Shown here: piece after piece, positions 1 to 8,151 of the stretch
How the letters are laid out: the number at the start of each line of letters is the position of its first letter
Numbering within the stretch: position 1 is the stretch's first letter
DNA from: an uncultured Collinsella sp.
GTDB taxonomy: Bacteria > Actinomycetota > Coriobacteriia > Coriobacteriales > Coriobacteriaceae
Direction: 5' to 3'
Assembly: GCA_900547765.1 (NCBI GenBank)
Contig: URIA01000023.1
Location: 1-34,652, forward strand
Length of the DNA stretch: 34,652 nt
Translations under genes and position numbers: made by a program
Notes under the pieces: generated by a model
What the model was told of the DNA's origin: nothing
Databases searched by the model: none
What the model saw: the letters and a program-made list of their open reading frames with translations, nothing else

Positions 1-110
1 TCCGTACATGTACGGATGAATATGGGAGGTGTTCGGATGAAGTTGATATTCAAGGCTCCTGTGTGGTGGTTTTCCAGTTTGCCAACGATATACGCGCCGG
101 CAAAAAAGTC

Positions 111-119
111 TGCTATACT
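111..119 (+). promoter_or_regulatory. Extended -10 promoter of tRNA-Glu
   Basis: TGC followed by TATACT (114-119) is a good extended -10 element and lies 10 bases before the mature tRNA 5' end. There is no convincing -35 hexamer 16-18 bases upstream, as is usual for extended -10 promoters. The assignment is by motif only. Confidence 0.55.
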
Positions 120-129
120 CTTTCCCGCT

Positions 130-206
130 GTCCCCATCGTCTAGCGGCCAAGGACGCCACCCTTTCAAGGTGGATATCGCGGGTTCGAATCCCGCTGGGG
201 GCACCA
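130..206 (+). tRNA. tRNA-Glu (anticodon TTC), CCA encoded
   Basis: The sequence folds as a complete tRNA. The acceptor stem pairs 130-136 with 196-202. The anticodon stem is 157-161/169-173, with loop CTTTCAA placing anticodon TTC at 164-166. A T-arm contains GGTTCGAAT. The discriminator base A203 is followed by an encoded CCA (204-206). TTC reads GAA/GAG, so this is tRNA-Glu. It has its own extended -10 promoter just upstream and an intrinsic terminator 13 bases downstream, so it appears to be a single-gene transcription unit. Confidence 0.97.
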
Positions 207-218
207 TTTAAAATGAGA

Positions 219-250
219 AGCCCGTTATCCTCACGATAGCGGGCTTTTTG
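219..250 (+). terminator. Intrinsic terminator of tRNA-Glu
   Basis: AGCCCGTTATC (219-229) pairs with GATAGCGGGCT (235-245) through one G-T wobble around a 5-base loop, followed by a run of T. It immediately follows the tRNA. Confidence 0.9.
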
Positions 251-383
251 CTGCCATGCGCCGGGATTCGAGCCCAACAGGGTGCGGAGCCGAGGAAACG
301 CATTTACGCTTCGACCCTAATAAGTGATTGACTTAGTCCCTAGCAATACGATATCTGAGACGTCCGCATCGAAAAACATTGCC

Positions 384-403
384 TGGAGACAGCTCCGTCT
401 CCA
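384..403 (-). terminator. Possible terminator of the glv operon
   Basis: TGGAGAC (384-390) and GTCTCCA (397-403) form a 7-bp stem with a 6-base loop. On the minus strand the hairpin is followed by GGCAATGTTTTTC, so the T-run begins a few bases late. It lies about 50 bases past the stop codon of the leftward serine hydrolase gene. The rest of 251-452 shows no gene or other signal. Confidence 0.4.
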
Positions 404-452
404 TTTGCCGTGATGTTGGCAAGCTTTCTCATCAATCGCACGTCTTGAAAAA

Positions 453-1895
453 TTACCCCAACTTCAAAATCGCTGTGAGTTCCGAGGGTGCCGGAAAACA
501 GCACATTCCCTCAACTCGCACCCTGCACACGGCATAAATGCCTCCGATCTGCACATCGATAAAACAGCGCCGTGTGTAGTCTAGTTCCCTGGTCTCGATT
601 TGTAAACTTGTTGGCGAAGTCCAGGCATACGCTGCAAACAGCTTGCGAACATCCCATGCGGGGGCATCGTCTCTCTCAGCTTCATGAGTTACAAAAGGAA
701 AGAGGTCTCCGACTCCGAGCCCATCGCCCGATTTACAAACCCAAGACTTGTAGCCGGCCCTCACGCCGTACTCACGACCATCGCGCAACAGAGACAAATC
801 CAGCTCATTCTCATGAAATCGAATATCGATCTCTTCAAAATCCCCGAAAATGCAATGATGAATGCCCTCGAGACGTAATGAGCTCAAACGTCCGCCAGAA
901 GCCAACCCAACTGGCACGGGAATGCTATCGAAGTCACGTTCGGAAGCCACCGTTTCCCGAACACTAGACTCTTTGAACAATACCTCATACAGCGGATCAA
1001 GCAACGCCTTACTTCCTGTCGTGGAACTCGAGCAGGCGATGACAAGGCCATCTGTGGGCCGTATGTAGCACAGCTGCCCAAAAAGGCCAGAGCATCTGAA
1101 CCCGCCACGCCGGCACATCCAGAACTGGTATCCATAGCCATTGCTGTCTTCAGTCGCCTCAGACGGATAAAAGGGGCTCGTTTCCATCTGAATCTTCGTC
1201 GCCTCGGCAACCCATTCCGCGGGAATGATCCGTTCCCCACGCCACTTGCCGCCATCTAGCAAACATTGACCAAACTTAGCCAAATCCGGTGTCGAAAGGT
1301 GAAGACCAAAACCTCCGGTCGTATGACCGGCTTGATCCTCTTCCCACCACCAATTTCTAATGCCTAACGGCGTAAACAAACGTTCGGCGAGATAATCGGA
1401 TTCTTTCGTTCCACTTATGCGTTGCACGAGCATGCTCAATAAATGTGAACACAGCGAATCGTAGTGAAAGACCTCGCCCGGCTTCCAGTCAAACTCACGA
1501 TGAAGAACCTCATGTGCCCAGTCGTCTCCCGCGCCAATATACGAAAGGTCACTCTCCTGCCCCATCGTCATAGTCAGCAAATTGCGAACTGTCACATTGC
1601 GAAAGCGCTCATCCGCAATCTCGCCTTCATATTCCGGGAAGTATGAAATCCAGCGATCGGCCAGCGACAGCCGTCCTTCATTCACCAACATCCCAACAGC
1701 AACCGAGGTGAAGGACTTAGTCACAGAATAGAGCGGGTGAACGTGTTCGAGGGAGAACGGCGCAGCCGCATGCTCGAAGACGACTTCACCATCTTGTCGG
1801 ACCACGACTGAGCGGACTTCCACACCTGCGGACCTCCACGCCGCAAGGCACGCCTCGCCCATCTTATTGTCAAAGATAATATTAGGCACCCTCAA
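453..1895 (-). CDS. Serine hydrolase, beta-lactamase/PBP4* family
   Basis: The protein belongs to the beta-lactamase-related (PF00144, class C-like) serine hydrolase fold. Counting from the most upstream in-frame start (TTG at 1952), the catalytic SxxK is S76-V-T-K79 within the sequence LYSVTKSFTS. The second motif is Y164-D-S, and the GHTTGG segment at about 209-214 replaces KTG. A further ~170 residues after the hydrolase domain form a C-terminal region I do not recognise. No clear signal peptide is seen, so a cytoplasmic location is inferred. The start is uncertain. TTG at 1952 lies in the loop of a strong hairpin with only GAGG ahead of it. TTG at 1895 is preceded by GAGAGG at good spacing and clears the hairpin, and I prefer it (480 aa). 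ATG at 1862 has no ribosome binding site. It is the last gene of the leftward glvA-PTS operon. A role in removing an acyl or ester group from the imported sugar is conceivable but unproven. Confidence 0.85.
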   Translation of the reverse strand: MRVPNIIFDNKMGEACLAAWRSAGVEVRSVVVRQDGEVVFEHAAAPFSLEHVHPLYSVTKSFTSVAVGMLVNEGRLSLADRWISYFPEYEGEIADERFRNVTVRNLLTMTMGQESDLSYIGAGDDWAHEVLHREFDWKPGEVFHYDSLCSHLLSMLVQRISGTKESDYLAERLFTPLGIRNWWWEEDQAGHTTGGFGLHLSTPDLAKFGQCLLDGGKWRGERIIPAEWVAEATKIQMETSPFYPSEATEDSNGYGYQFWMCRRGGFRCSGLFGQLCYIRPTDGLVIACSSSTTGSKALLDPLYEVLFKESSVRETVASERDFDSIPVPVGLASGGRLSSLRLEGIHHCIFGDFEEIDIRFHENELDLSLLRDGREYGVRAGYKSWVCKSGDGLGVGDLFPFVTHEAERDDAPAWDVRKLFAAYAWTSPTSLQIETRELDYTRRCFIDVQIGGIYAVCRVRVEGMCCFPAPSELTAILKLG

Positions 1896-1925
1896 CCACT
1901 GCCTCTCGAACGAAATCAGTACAAG

Positions 1926-1964
1926 ACGAGGTCGCCCTCGACGCTTATCCAAGGACGACCTCGT
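1926..1964 (-). terminator. Intercistronic hairpin (attenuator or processing site)
   Basis: ACGAGGTCG (1926-1934) pairs with CGACCTCGT (1956-1964), and the stem continues with three more pairs past one mismatch. It sits between the EIIBC stop and the likely start of the hydrolase. There is no U-tract on the minus strand, so partial termination or mRNA stabilisation is more likely than full termination. Confidence 0.5.
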
Positions 1965-2015
1965 TTAATTGCTGGCGCGCGGGGAAATACTTGTCCCGCA
2001 GCTCCACTTCTTTGG

Positions 2016-3485
2016 CTACTTTGCAGCCTCTACCGCCGGCACGTCCTCCTTGTACGTCGCATACGTAAGCAGGAACGAAATCACGCTGGAAACCACGATG
2101 GCTATGATTACGTAAATCAGGTAGTTCGCGCCCATTGCACCGGACGGGTCAATGAAGCCCGGGAAGGCGCAGAAGCCGCCGCCGGTGAAGGCGAACATCT
2201 TGGTGCCAAGAGCGCCGATGATTAGGCCACCGGGCACAGAGGCGATGCAGCTCATGATAAAAGGCTTCTTGCGCGGAAGGGTCACGCCGTAGATGCAGGG
2301 TTCGGTGATGCCGAAGAAGAAGCCCGAGATGAACGCCGGCCATGCAAGCTGCTTGAGCTTTAGGTCCTTAGTCTTCAGAAGGATAGCGAGGACGGCAAGG
2401 GACTGAGCGTATGAACAAACCATGTACGGCGCCATGACAATATCCCAGCCCTGGGAGGCAATGTTCACCAGCATGAGGGCAATGACACTCCAGTGGAAGC
2501 CGAAGATGACCATAGGCTGCCAAATGGCAGTAAGCACGATGCCGCCGAGCGCGCCGCCGATGACAGGCAAGCTGTAGAGGGAGTTAAACAGCAGGCTCAT
2601 GAGGTTCGTGATCAGGGTGGCAATCGGGCCAATAATCAAATAGGTAGCGGGGACCATCACAACGAGCACGCACGTAGGCACAAAAAAGAACTTTACATAC
2701 TCAGAGAAATGCTTGCGGCACCACTTCTCCAGCTTTGCCGCGAACCAAACAGAGATGATAATCGGAATGACAGAGCTCGTATAACCCGAAGACGGCATGA
2801 TGACGGGTATGCCGAGGAAAGTCGTGTAGTAGTTCATGGCAAAGGGAGTGCCGGCAAGCACCGTTCCCAAAACATCGCCCGATGTGATGTTGACCATCGC
2901 CGGATACGTAAGTGCGATACCGAGCGTCATGCCAACGAACTCACTACAGCCAAACTTCTTTGCCGCGGTATAGCCAAGGATAATCGGCAGGAAGTAGAAG
3001 AAGCCGTCACCAGCCGCATATAGAATCTGGTACAAGCCGTCTGTCGCCGTGATCCATCCGAGGGCGACGAGAATACTCAAAACACCCTTGATCATGCCCG
3101 CGGCACACAGCACCGCAAGAATCGGCTGGATTACGCCCGAAATAGTATCGATAAGGGCACTAACAACGTTTCCTTTCTTGACGGGCTCACCATCAAGATT
3201 AACCTCGCCCAGCCCCTCGACACCAGAAGCGGCAACCGCGGCATCGTAAACATCCTCAATCACATTGATGCCGACAACAACCTGATACTGGCCATTCGCG
3301 TTGATTACTTGAATGACGCCTTTATGAGATTCAATTGCCTTAGTATCGGCCTTCGCATCGTCTCGCAGCTTGAAACGTAGACGCGTCATGCAGTGCGAGA
3401 TGCTCAGGATGTTTTCCTTACCGCCGACGAGGCCAACTACGTCCTCGCCGAGCTTGCGATTTACAAGCTCTTTGCTTTCGCTCAT
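2016..3485 (-). CDS. PTS transporter EIIBC, glucose/glucoside superfamily, no IIA domain
   Basis: This membrane permease phosphorylates a sugar during uptake. The N-terminal EIIB domain (about 1-90) carries the phospho-cysteine C32 in the typical context SISHCMTRLRF. A linker follows, and the EIIC domain (about 105-480) has many hydrophobic segments and signature stretches such as SGVIQPILAVL, AAGMIKG and GITEPCIYGV. The start is ATG 3485, with GGGAGGAAAACC directly upstream. A longer reading from 3512 lacks a ribosome site. The protein is 489 aa. Family members often carry a C-terminal EIIA domain, which is absent here, and a free EIIA(Glc) is encoded at 20363-20860. Its position between glvA and the regulator suggests an alpha-glucoside such as maltose, trehalose or a sucrose isomer as substrate. 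By sequence the EII resembles the beta-glucoside/sucrose/trehalose group, so the exact sugar is uncertain. Confidence 0.9.
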   Translation of the reverse strand: MSESKELVNRKLGEDVVGLVGGKENILSISHCMTRLRFKLRDDAKADTKAIESHKGVIQVINANGQYQVVVGINVIEDVYDAAVAASGVEGLGEVNLDGEPVKKGNVVSALIDTISGVIQPILAVLCAAGMIKGVLSILVALGWITATDGLYQILYAAGDGFFYFLPIILGYTAAKKFGCSEFVGMTLGIALTYPAMVNITSGDVLGTVLAGTPFAMNYYTTFLGIPVIMPSSGYTSSVIPIIISVWFAAKLEKWCRKHFSEYVKFFFVPTCVLVVMVPATYLIIGPIATLITNLMSLLFNSLYSLPVIGGALGGIVLTAIWQPMVIFGFHWSVIALMLVNIASQGWDIVMAPYMVCSYAQSLAVLAILLKTKDLKLKQLAWPAFISGFFFGITEPCIYGVTLPRKKPFIMSCIASVPGGLIIGALGTKMFAFTGGGFCAFPGFIDPSGAMGANYLIYVIIAIVVSSVISFLLTYATYKEDVPAVEAAK

Positions 3486-3553
3486 GGTTTTCCTCCCATG
3501 CGACCTGTCCAAGGTCGGCCGCCCGCCATCATTCGCTAAATTGATTTCCGATA

Positions 3554-4885
3554 CTAGTGAAGCTCTGGCCAGAACTCCTTATTCGCCTCAATGAGATCGT
3601 CAAGGATCTTCTTTGCAACGGAGGCAGAGGGGACCGTCTTCGAAAGCGTCAGCGCCTGCCAAAGCTCCTGATAGGAATGGTCGACCCAAGCAGACACTGC
3701 AAGCTTTTCGACCGAGACCTGTTCCTCCATAAGTCCTTTCTGGAATTGCGGAATCTCACCTTGGCAAATTTTCTCGTAGCCGTCGCTGCCGACGATGCAG
3801 GGGATCTCGACCATAGCCGTTGGGTCAAAATTGGACACAGCCCCGTCGTTGGGAACAATCAGCGAGAAACGTTCACGGGTGTTCTCTGCCAAAGCGCGAG
3901 CGAGATCGACAATGTACTCAGCGTGGGTATCTGGCTTAAGGCCGAAGCCCTCAGACGTGCCCTTTTCGATAATCTGGCGAGCAGTACCGAAAACGCGTTT
4001 CTCGCGACCCTCACGGACCTCGTCGGTGCGGGTGTGGTTGGGGTCGGTGTGCTCAACCACATAGTCCGGGAAGAGATAGTACTTGAGGTAGGTGTTCGGA
4101 ATGGTATTCGGATCGAGCGCGTAAACATCCTTAGCCTTACGGAACGTCTGGTCCCAAGACGCATCGACGAATTCAAGGCCAGAATCCTCGCCAGCATAAC
4201 CGTTTTTAGCCATTTGGGCCTTGATAGTGGGCATAAGGTCATTGCCTGCACGGTCGTGAATCTTTGTCCACCAGCCAAAGTGGTTGAGGCCGTAGTAGCC
4301 GACGACGAGGTCGTTGTGGTCCTTGAGACCACACATCTGAGCCATGATATCCATCAGGGCTATTGGCATGTCGCAAATGTTGATAATCTTTGAATCCGGG
4401 CGAAGGCGGCGTGTCGCCTCAGCAACGATCGCCGCGGGGTTGGAGTAGTTGAGCATCCATGCGTTGGGACTGTATTTCTCCATGTAGTCAAGGATCTCGA
4501 GTACGCCGCCAATGGAGCGCAAGCCATAAGCAATGCCACCAGGACCGCAGGTCTCTTGGCCAAGAACGCCATAGCGCAGGGGGATCTTCTCGTCCTTATC
4601 GCGCATAGCGTACTTGCCAACGCGAATCTGGGCAAGTACAAAGTCGATGCCTGTGAAGGCCTCCTCAGGGTCGGTCGTATAGCTGAAGGTTACCTCTGGA
4701 GCATTCTCCCTGATGTAGATGGCACATGCCTTGGCAATTGTCCCCTGACGCTCGGCATCGTTGTCATAGAGCGTAATCCTATTGATGGGGAACACATCAC
4801 GCTTCGCGAGAAGTGTCAGAACAACGCCCGGCGTATAAGTGCTTCCGCCTCCCGCGATAGTAACCGCATAGCTCTGTTTTGCCAT
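3554..4885 (-). CDS. glvA: 6-phospho-alpha-glucosidase, GH4 family (GlvA-like)
   Basis: The enzyme hydrolyses 6-phospho-alpha-glucosides such as maltose-6-phosphate to glucose-6-phosphate and glucose in the cytoplasm, using NAD+ and a divalent metal (family knowledge). The 443-aa length matches GH4. The N-terminal Rossmann motif is IAGGGSTYTPG (10-20). The CDMP motif at C171-D172-M173-P174 is the signature of phospho-alpha-glucosidases; the beta-specific enzymes have CNVP. H202 in GLNHFGWW completes the metal site with C171, at the same positions as in characterised GlvA. The ATG start is preceded by AGGAGG at 6-base spacing. It is the first gene of a leftward operon with EIIBC and the hydrolase. 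The promoter carries two GntR-type operators, one touching the ribosome site, so repression by the divergent GntR is expected. Confidence 0.95.
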   Translation of the reverse strand: MAKQSYAVTIAGGGSTYTPGVVLTLLAKRDVFPINRITLYDNDAERQGTIAKACAIYIRENAPEVTFSYTTDPEEAFTGIDFVLAQIRVGKYAMRDKDEKIPLRYGVLGQETCGPGGIAYGLRSIGGVLEILDYMEKYSPNAWMLNYSNPAAIVAEATRRLRPDSKIINICDMPIALMDIMAQMCGLKDHNDLVVGYYGLNHFGWWTKIHDRAGNDLMPTIKAQMAKNGYAGEDSGLEFVDASWDQTFRKAKDVYALDPNTIPNTYLKYYLFPDYVVEHTDPNHTRTDEVREGREKRVFGTARQIIEKGTSEGFGLKPDTHAEYIVDLARALAENTRERFSLIVPNDGAVSNFDPTAMVEIPCIVGSDGYEKICQGEIPQFQKGLMEEQVSVEKLAVSAWVDHSYQELWQALTLSKTVPSASVAKKILDDLIEANKEFWPELH

Positions 4886-4896
4886 TGCAAATCCTC

Positions 4897-4910
4897 CTGT
4901 CTAGACATGT
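4897..4910. promoter_or_regulatory. GntR-type operator O1 of glvA
   Basis: CTGTCTAGACATGT contains the perfect 10-bp palindrome TGTCTAGACA (4898-4907). It lies between the predicted glvA transcription start and its ribosome binding site. It is an exact copy of O2 52 bp away, close to five helical turns, so both sites would face the same side of the DNA. Sites of this form are typical of GntR/HutC-subfamily sugar repressors. Confidence 0.75.
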
Positions 4911-4924
4911 ACTTGACGACTTGA

Positions 4925-4955
4925 ATTATATCCTCAGTGATTTGCAATCTGTCTA
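4925..4955 (-). promoter_or_regulatory. glvA operon promoter
   Basis: On the minus strand a perfect TATAAT -10 (plus coordinates 4925-4930) is preceded by TAGACA (4950-4955), a 5/6 match to the -35 consensus at 19-bp spacing. The -35 lies inside operator O2, and the start point should fall near 4918, just before O1. This layout fits repression by a dimer bound at both operators. Confidence 0.7.
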
Positions 4956-4962
4956 GACATGT
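4949..4962. promoter_or_regulatory. GntR-type operator O2 of glvA
   Basis: This is the second exact copy of CTGTCTAGACATGT, with palindrome TGTCTAGACA at 4950-4959. It overlaps the -35 of the glvA promoter, so binding would exclude RNA polymerase. Confidence 0.75.
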
Positions 4963-5025
4963 TAAGCACACGGGTGAACGGTTGATTTATGGCGGTAAGC
5001 GGTAACTTTAAGCGTCTTCACTTCC

Positions 5026-5031
5026 TATAAT
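5026..5031 (+). promoter_or_regulatory. -10 element of the gntR gene
   Basis: A perfect TATAAT lies 64 bases before the gntR start codon, without a recognisable -35 at 16-18 bp. No TGTCTAGACA operator overlaps it, so the regulator gene may not be strongly autorepressed. Confidence 0.4.
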
Positions 5032-5094
5032 TGGTAGAAACAGACTATCGCGCCGATTTGACGCATTCCGCACCACCTCTATAAGGAGAGCATT

Positions 5095-5835
5095 TTGGCA
5101 AGGATCCTGTACAGTGAAATTTACCGCAGCCTTCGAGAGCGGATTGTCGAAGGTAAGCATCCCGTGGGATCGCTCCTTCCTTCCGAACAAAATCTGTCCA
5201 AAGAGTTCTCCTGTTCTCGAATGACGGTGCGCAAGGCCATTTCACTTCTCGCAAATGAAGGTCTAGTTCAGTCCATTAAAGGCAAGGGAGTCCTCGTAAT
5301 CGAGACGTCACTTGCAGGCGCCAGCAAAGAGGGCGCATTCACCGTAAATGACCTTTCTTCGTTCAGCGAATCGGCACACGCGATCGGAGCAATTCCAACG
5401 TCAAAAATCGTCTATTTCGAACACGTAAGCACCAATAAGTATCTAGCTCAGTTGACGGGATTTCCCGAAGGAGAAGACCTTACGCATTTGAAGCTCGTCC
5501 GCATGCTCGACGATAAACCGGTCGCTGTCGACCGCCACTACTTCCTAACTTCCTCCGTCCCCGGCCTAAACGAGCAGAATGCCACCCTGTCGCTCTTCCA
5601 TTACATCGAGGATGAGCTAGGGCTCACCATTGCCGTGAGCAAACGAACGATAACACTCGCCCAGCCCGACACTGAGGACTGCCGGTTGCTTGACGTCGAT
5701 TCTTCTTCGTATCTGGCGGTCGTAACCAGCCAGACATTCGACTCAACCGGAACTCAATTTGAGTATGTCGAGGCACGTTATATTCCGAGCATCTTCCATT
5801 TTCACGACACGGCAACGCGCACACCCCTACCCTAG
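5095..5835 (+). CDS. GntR-family transcriptional regulator, HutC/TreR subfamily
   Basis: This is a 246-aa sugar-responsive repressor. Residues 1-68 form the GntR winged helix, with typical sequence GSLLPSEQNLSKEF and SRMTVRKAISLLANEGL. Residues about 95-238 form the UTRA effector domain, ending in VEARYIPSIFHFHDTA. In this subfamily the ligand is usually a phosphorylated sugar, so a 6-phospho-glucoside from the adjacent PTS is the likely inducer (inference). The start is TTG at 5095, with AAGGAGAG 6 bases ahead. The gene diverges from glvA, whose promoter carries two matching palindromic operators. The 3' end is unusual: the last 30 bases, including the stop, are part of a 35-bp sequence duplicated in tandem just beyond the gene. 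Confidence 0.93.
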   Translation: MARILYSEIYRSLRERIVEGKHPVGSLLPSEQNLSKEFSCSRMTVRKAISLLANEGLVQSIKGKGVLVIETSLAGASKEGAFTVNDLSSFSESAHAIGAIPTSKIVYFEHVSTNKYLAQLTGFPEGEDLTHLKLVRMLDDKPVAVDRHYFLTSSVPGLNEQNATLSLFHYIEDELGLTIAVSKRTITLAQPDTEDCRLLDVDSSSYLAVVTSQTFDSTGTQFEYVEARYIPSIFHFHDTATRTPLP

Positions 5836-5875
5836 CAAACGACACGGCAACGCGCACACCCCTACCCTAGCAAAC
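5806..5875 (+). repeat. Perfect 35-bp tandem duplication at the 3' end of gntR
   Basis: Copies 5806-5840 and 5841-5875 are identical. Copy 1 encodes the last residues of the regulator and its TAG stop. Copy 2 lies outside the gene and in another frame, because 35 is not a multiple of three. The perfect identity points to a recent replication-slippage event. Confidence 0.95.
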
Positions 5876-5918
5876 GGCACGGAGCAGACTCTTCCCTAAT
5901 AAATTTGTTCAACAAGAA

Positions 5919-5949
5919 AGCCGGGGCCCGCGCGATGCGGACCCCGGCT
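5919..5949 (-). terminator. Terminator of glutamine synthetase gene
   Basis: AGCCGGGG (5919-5926) pairs with CCCCGGCT (5942-5949). On the minus strand the stem is followed by TTCTTGTTG, moderately T-rich. It lies 30 bases past the glutamine synthetase stop. It may also stop gntR readthrough from the other side. Confidence 0.75.
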
Positions 5950-5978
5950 CAATACCGTGACGATATGTCGGTTACGTT

Positions 5979-8066
5979 CTACACGTAGAACAGAATGTCG
6001 TCGTAGGTCGGAACCGGCCAGTAGTCGGCGGCCACGATCTCCTCCATTGCGTCCACGGCGGCACGCAGCGTATCCATAGCGGGAACGACCTCGTGCGCGT
6101 ACACGTTGGCCTGCTCCTGGCCATCGAGGGCCTCGGCCTTCTGATGCACGGCGTCGAGCGCCTTGATGGAGTCGTTGATGGCGGTGATGCCGTTGCAGAG
6201 CTTGTTGAGCGTGTTCTGCTCGCACTGCATGGCGGCATCGGCACCGGCGGCACGGATTGCCTCCAAGCCCTTGGCGACCTTGGTGGCATAGGCGGTGATG
6301 ACCGGACGATAGGTACGACGTGCCTCGCGAATCATCGTGGTAGCCTCGATGTTCATGAGCTTGTTGTACTTCTCGAGCTTGCAGTCGTAGCGGCACTGGG
6401 CCTCGGCACGGGTCAGGACGCCTGTCTCCTCAAAGAGCGCGATGGCCTTATCGGAAACGAAGGCGGGCAGAGCGTCGGCCGTGGTCTTGTTGTTGGCAAG
6501 GCCGCGCTTCTCGGCCTCGATGGGCCACTCGTCGGAGTAACCGTCGCCGGAGAACAGGATGCGCTGGTGATCGGTCAGCACCTTCTTGCAGTACTCGAGC
6601 GCGGCGTCCTGGAACTTATCCTCGGGCGTACCCTCGAGTGCGTCGGCGAAAGACTTGAGCGACTTGGCCACGGCGGCATCGAGCACCAGATTGGAGTCGG
6701 AGACGTTCTGCTCGGAGCCGCAGGCACGGAACTCGAACTTGTTGCCGGTGAAGGCAAACGGGGAGGTGCGGTTGCGGTCGGTGTTGTCCTGCATCAGCTT
6801 GGGCAGGGTATCGGCGCCCAGGTCAAGCACGCCGCGCGTGGCATGGACGGAAGCCTTGCCATCGATGATCTTCTCGACGACCTCGGTGAGCTGGTCGCCC
6901 AGGAAGATGGACATAATCGCCGGAGGAGCCTCGTTGGCGCCCAGACGATGATCGTTGCCGGCCGAGGCAACGGAGGCACGCAGGAGTTCCTGATAGTTAT
7001 CGACGGCCTCGATCACCGCGGTGAGGAAGACGATGAACTGCAGGTTGTCGAGCGGGGTGTCGCCCGGGTCGAGCAGGTTCTCGGACTCGGTGCCAAGCGA
7101 CCAGTTGTTGTGCTTGCCCGAACCGTTGATGCCCTCAAAGGGCTTCTCGTGCAGCAGGCAGACCAAGTCGTGACGGGAGGCGATGAGCTTCATCTTCTCC
7201 ATCATGACCAGATTCTGGTCGATGGCCTCGTTGACCTCGCCGTAGACAGGGGCGAGCTCATGCTGGCAGGGAGCGACCTCGTTGTGCTTGGTCTTGGCAG
7301 GAATGCCAAGCGCCCACAGTTCATCGTCCAGGTCCTTCATATAGGACGAGACGGTGGGGCGGATAGCGCCAAAGTAGTGCTCCTCGAGCTCCTGGCCCTT
7401 GCAGGGAGCAGCACCAAAGAGGGTGCGCCCGGTGATGACCAGGTCCCTGCGCTTGCGGTAAGCGTCCTTCTTGATCAGGAAGTACTCCTGCTCATCGCCC
7501 ACGGAAGGAACGACCTTCTTGGGGGTCTTACCAAACAGCGCCAAAACGCGCTTGGACTCACGCGAGAGTGCGGTCATGGAGCGCAGCAGCGGGGTCTTCT
7601 TGTCCAGGGCCTCGCCCGTGTAGGAGCAAAAAGCCGTGGGGATGCACAGGACATCGTCCTTAATGAATGCGGGGCTGGTGGGATCCCAAGCGGTGTAGCC
7701 ACGGGCCTCGAAGGTGGCACGCAGGCCGCCGTTGGGGAAGCTGGAGGCGTCCGGCTCGCCCTGGATGAGGTTCTTGCCCGTAAACTTGGTAATGGCGGTG
7801 CCGTCGTGGTTGGGCTCGAGGAAGCTGTCGTGCTTCTCGGAAGTAATGCCCGAAAGCGGCTGGAACCAGTGCGCGTAGTGCGTCGCGCCCTTGGAGATGG
7901 CCCAGACCTTCATGGCGTGGGCAACGGCGTTGGCCACATCCAAGTCGAGCGGCTCACCGTCCTCGAGGGTTGCAGCAAGGCGCTTCCAAATGTCCTTGGG
8001 GAGGTAGTCCTTCATGACTTCCTCAGAGAACACCATGGTCCCGAAGCGGTCAGTAAGTTCGGCCAT
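5979..8066 (-). CDS. glnN: Glutamine synthetase type III
   Basis: The enzyme makes glutamine from glutamate, ammonia and ATP in the cytoplasm. At 695 aa it has the length of GSIII; GSI and GSII are about 450 and 370 aa. Diagnostic GSIII stretches are FLEPNHDGTAITKFTGKN near the N-terminus, the HEVAPCQHELAPVYGEVN-type segment (here KHNEVAPCQHELAPVYGEV), and NGSGKHNNWSLGTESENLL at mid-protein. The start is ATG at 8066, with GGGAG 7 bases upstream; the extra 21 codons of the longer frame have no ribosome site. It stands alone as a leftward unit with a terminator at 5919-5949. A 7-7-7 inverted repeat about 90 bp upstream of the start is a candidate nitrogen-control site. The long open frame on the opposite strand is a codon-bias shadow. 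Confidence 0.95.
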   Translation of the reverse strand: MAELTDRFGTMVFSEEVMKDYLPKDIWKRLAATLEDGEPLDLDVANAVAHAMKVWAISKGATHYAHWFQPLSGITSEKHDSFLEPNHDGTAITKFTGKNLIQGEPDASSFPNGGLRATFEARGYTAWDPTSPAFIKDDVLCIPTAFCSYTGEALDKKTPLLRSMTALSRESKRVLALFGKTPKKVVPSVGDEQEYFLIKKDAYRKRRDLVITGRTLFGAAPCKGQELEEHYFGAIRPTVSSYMKDLDDELWALGIPAKTKHNEVAPCQHELAPVYGEVNEAIDQNLVMMEKMKLIASRHDLVCLLHEKPFEGINGSGKHNNWSLGTESENLLDPGDTPLDNLQFIVFLTAVIEAVDNYQELLRASVASAGNDHRLGANEAPPAIMSIFLGDQLTEVVEKIIDGKASVHATRGVLDLGADTLPKLMQDNTDRNRTSPFAFTGNKFEFRACGSEQNVSDSNLVLDAAVAKSLKSFADALEGTPEDKFQDAALEYCKKVLTDHQRILFSGDGYSDEWPIEAEKRGLANNKTTADALPAFVSDKAIALFEETGVLTRAEAQCRYDCKLEKYNKLMNIEATTMIREARRTYRPVITAYATKVAKGLEAIRAAGADAAMQCEQNTLNKLCNGITAINDSIKALDAVHQKAEALDGQEQANVYAHEVVPAMDTLRAAVDAMEEIVAADYWPVPTYDDILFYV

Positions 8067-8151
8067 ACGGAACTCCCTTCGTATCGGCACCGCGTGAGAA
8101 GCGGTGTTGATTACTAACGAACGAGTCATAGATTAGGCTCGTCGTGTTTCC

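Noticed and set aside
1..16. Perfect 16-bp palindrome TCCGTACATGTACGGA at the window edge
   Set aside because: One such palindrome is expected by chance about every 65 kb, and the flanking gene is not visible, so no function can be argued.
36..146. Short open frame from ATG at 36 with GGGAGG upstream
   Set aside because: It runs through the tRNA promoter into the tRNA gene and has no protein-like pattern; the tRNA is certain.
6093..8117. 674-codon open frame opposite glutamine synthetase
   Set aside because: Antisense to a confidently identified enzyme; repetitive Leu/Gly/Val composition typical of the reverse strand of GC-rich codons.
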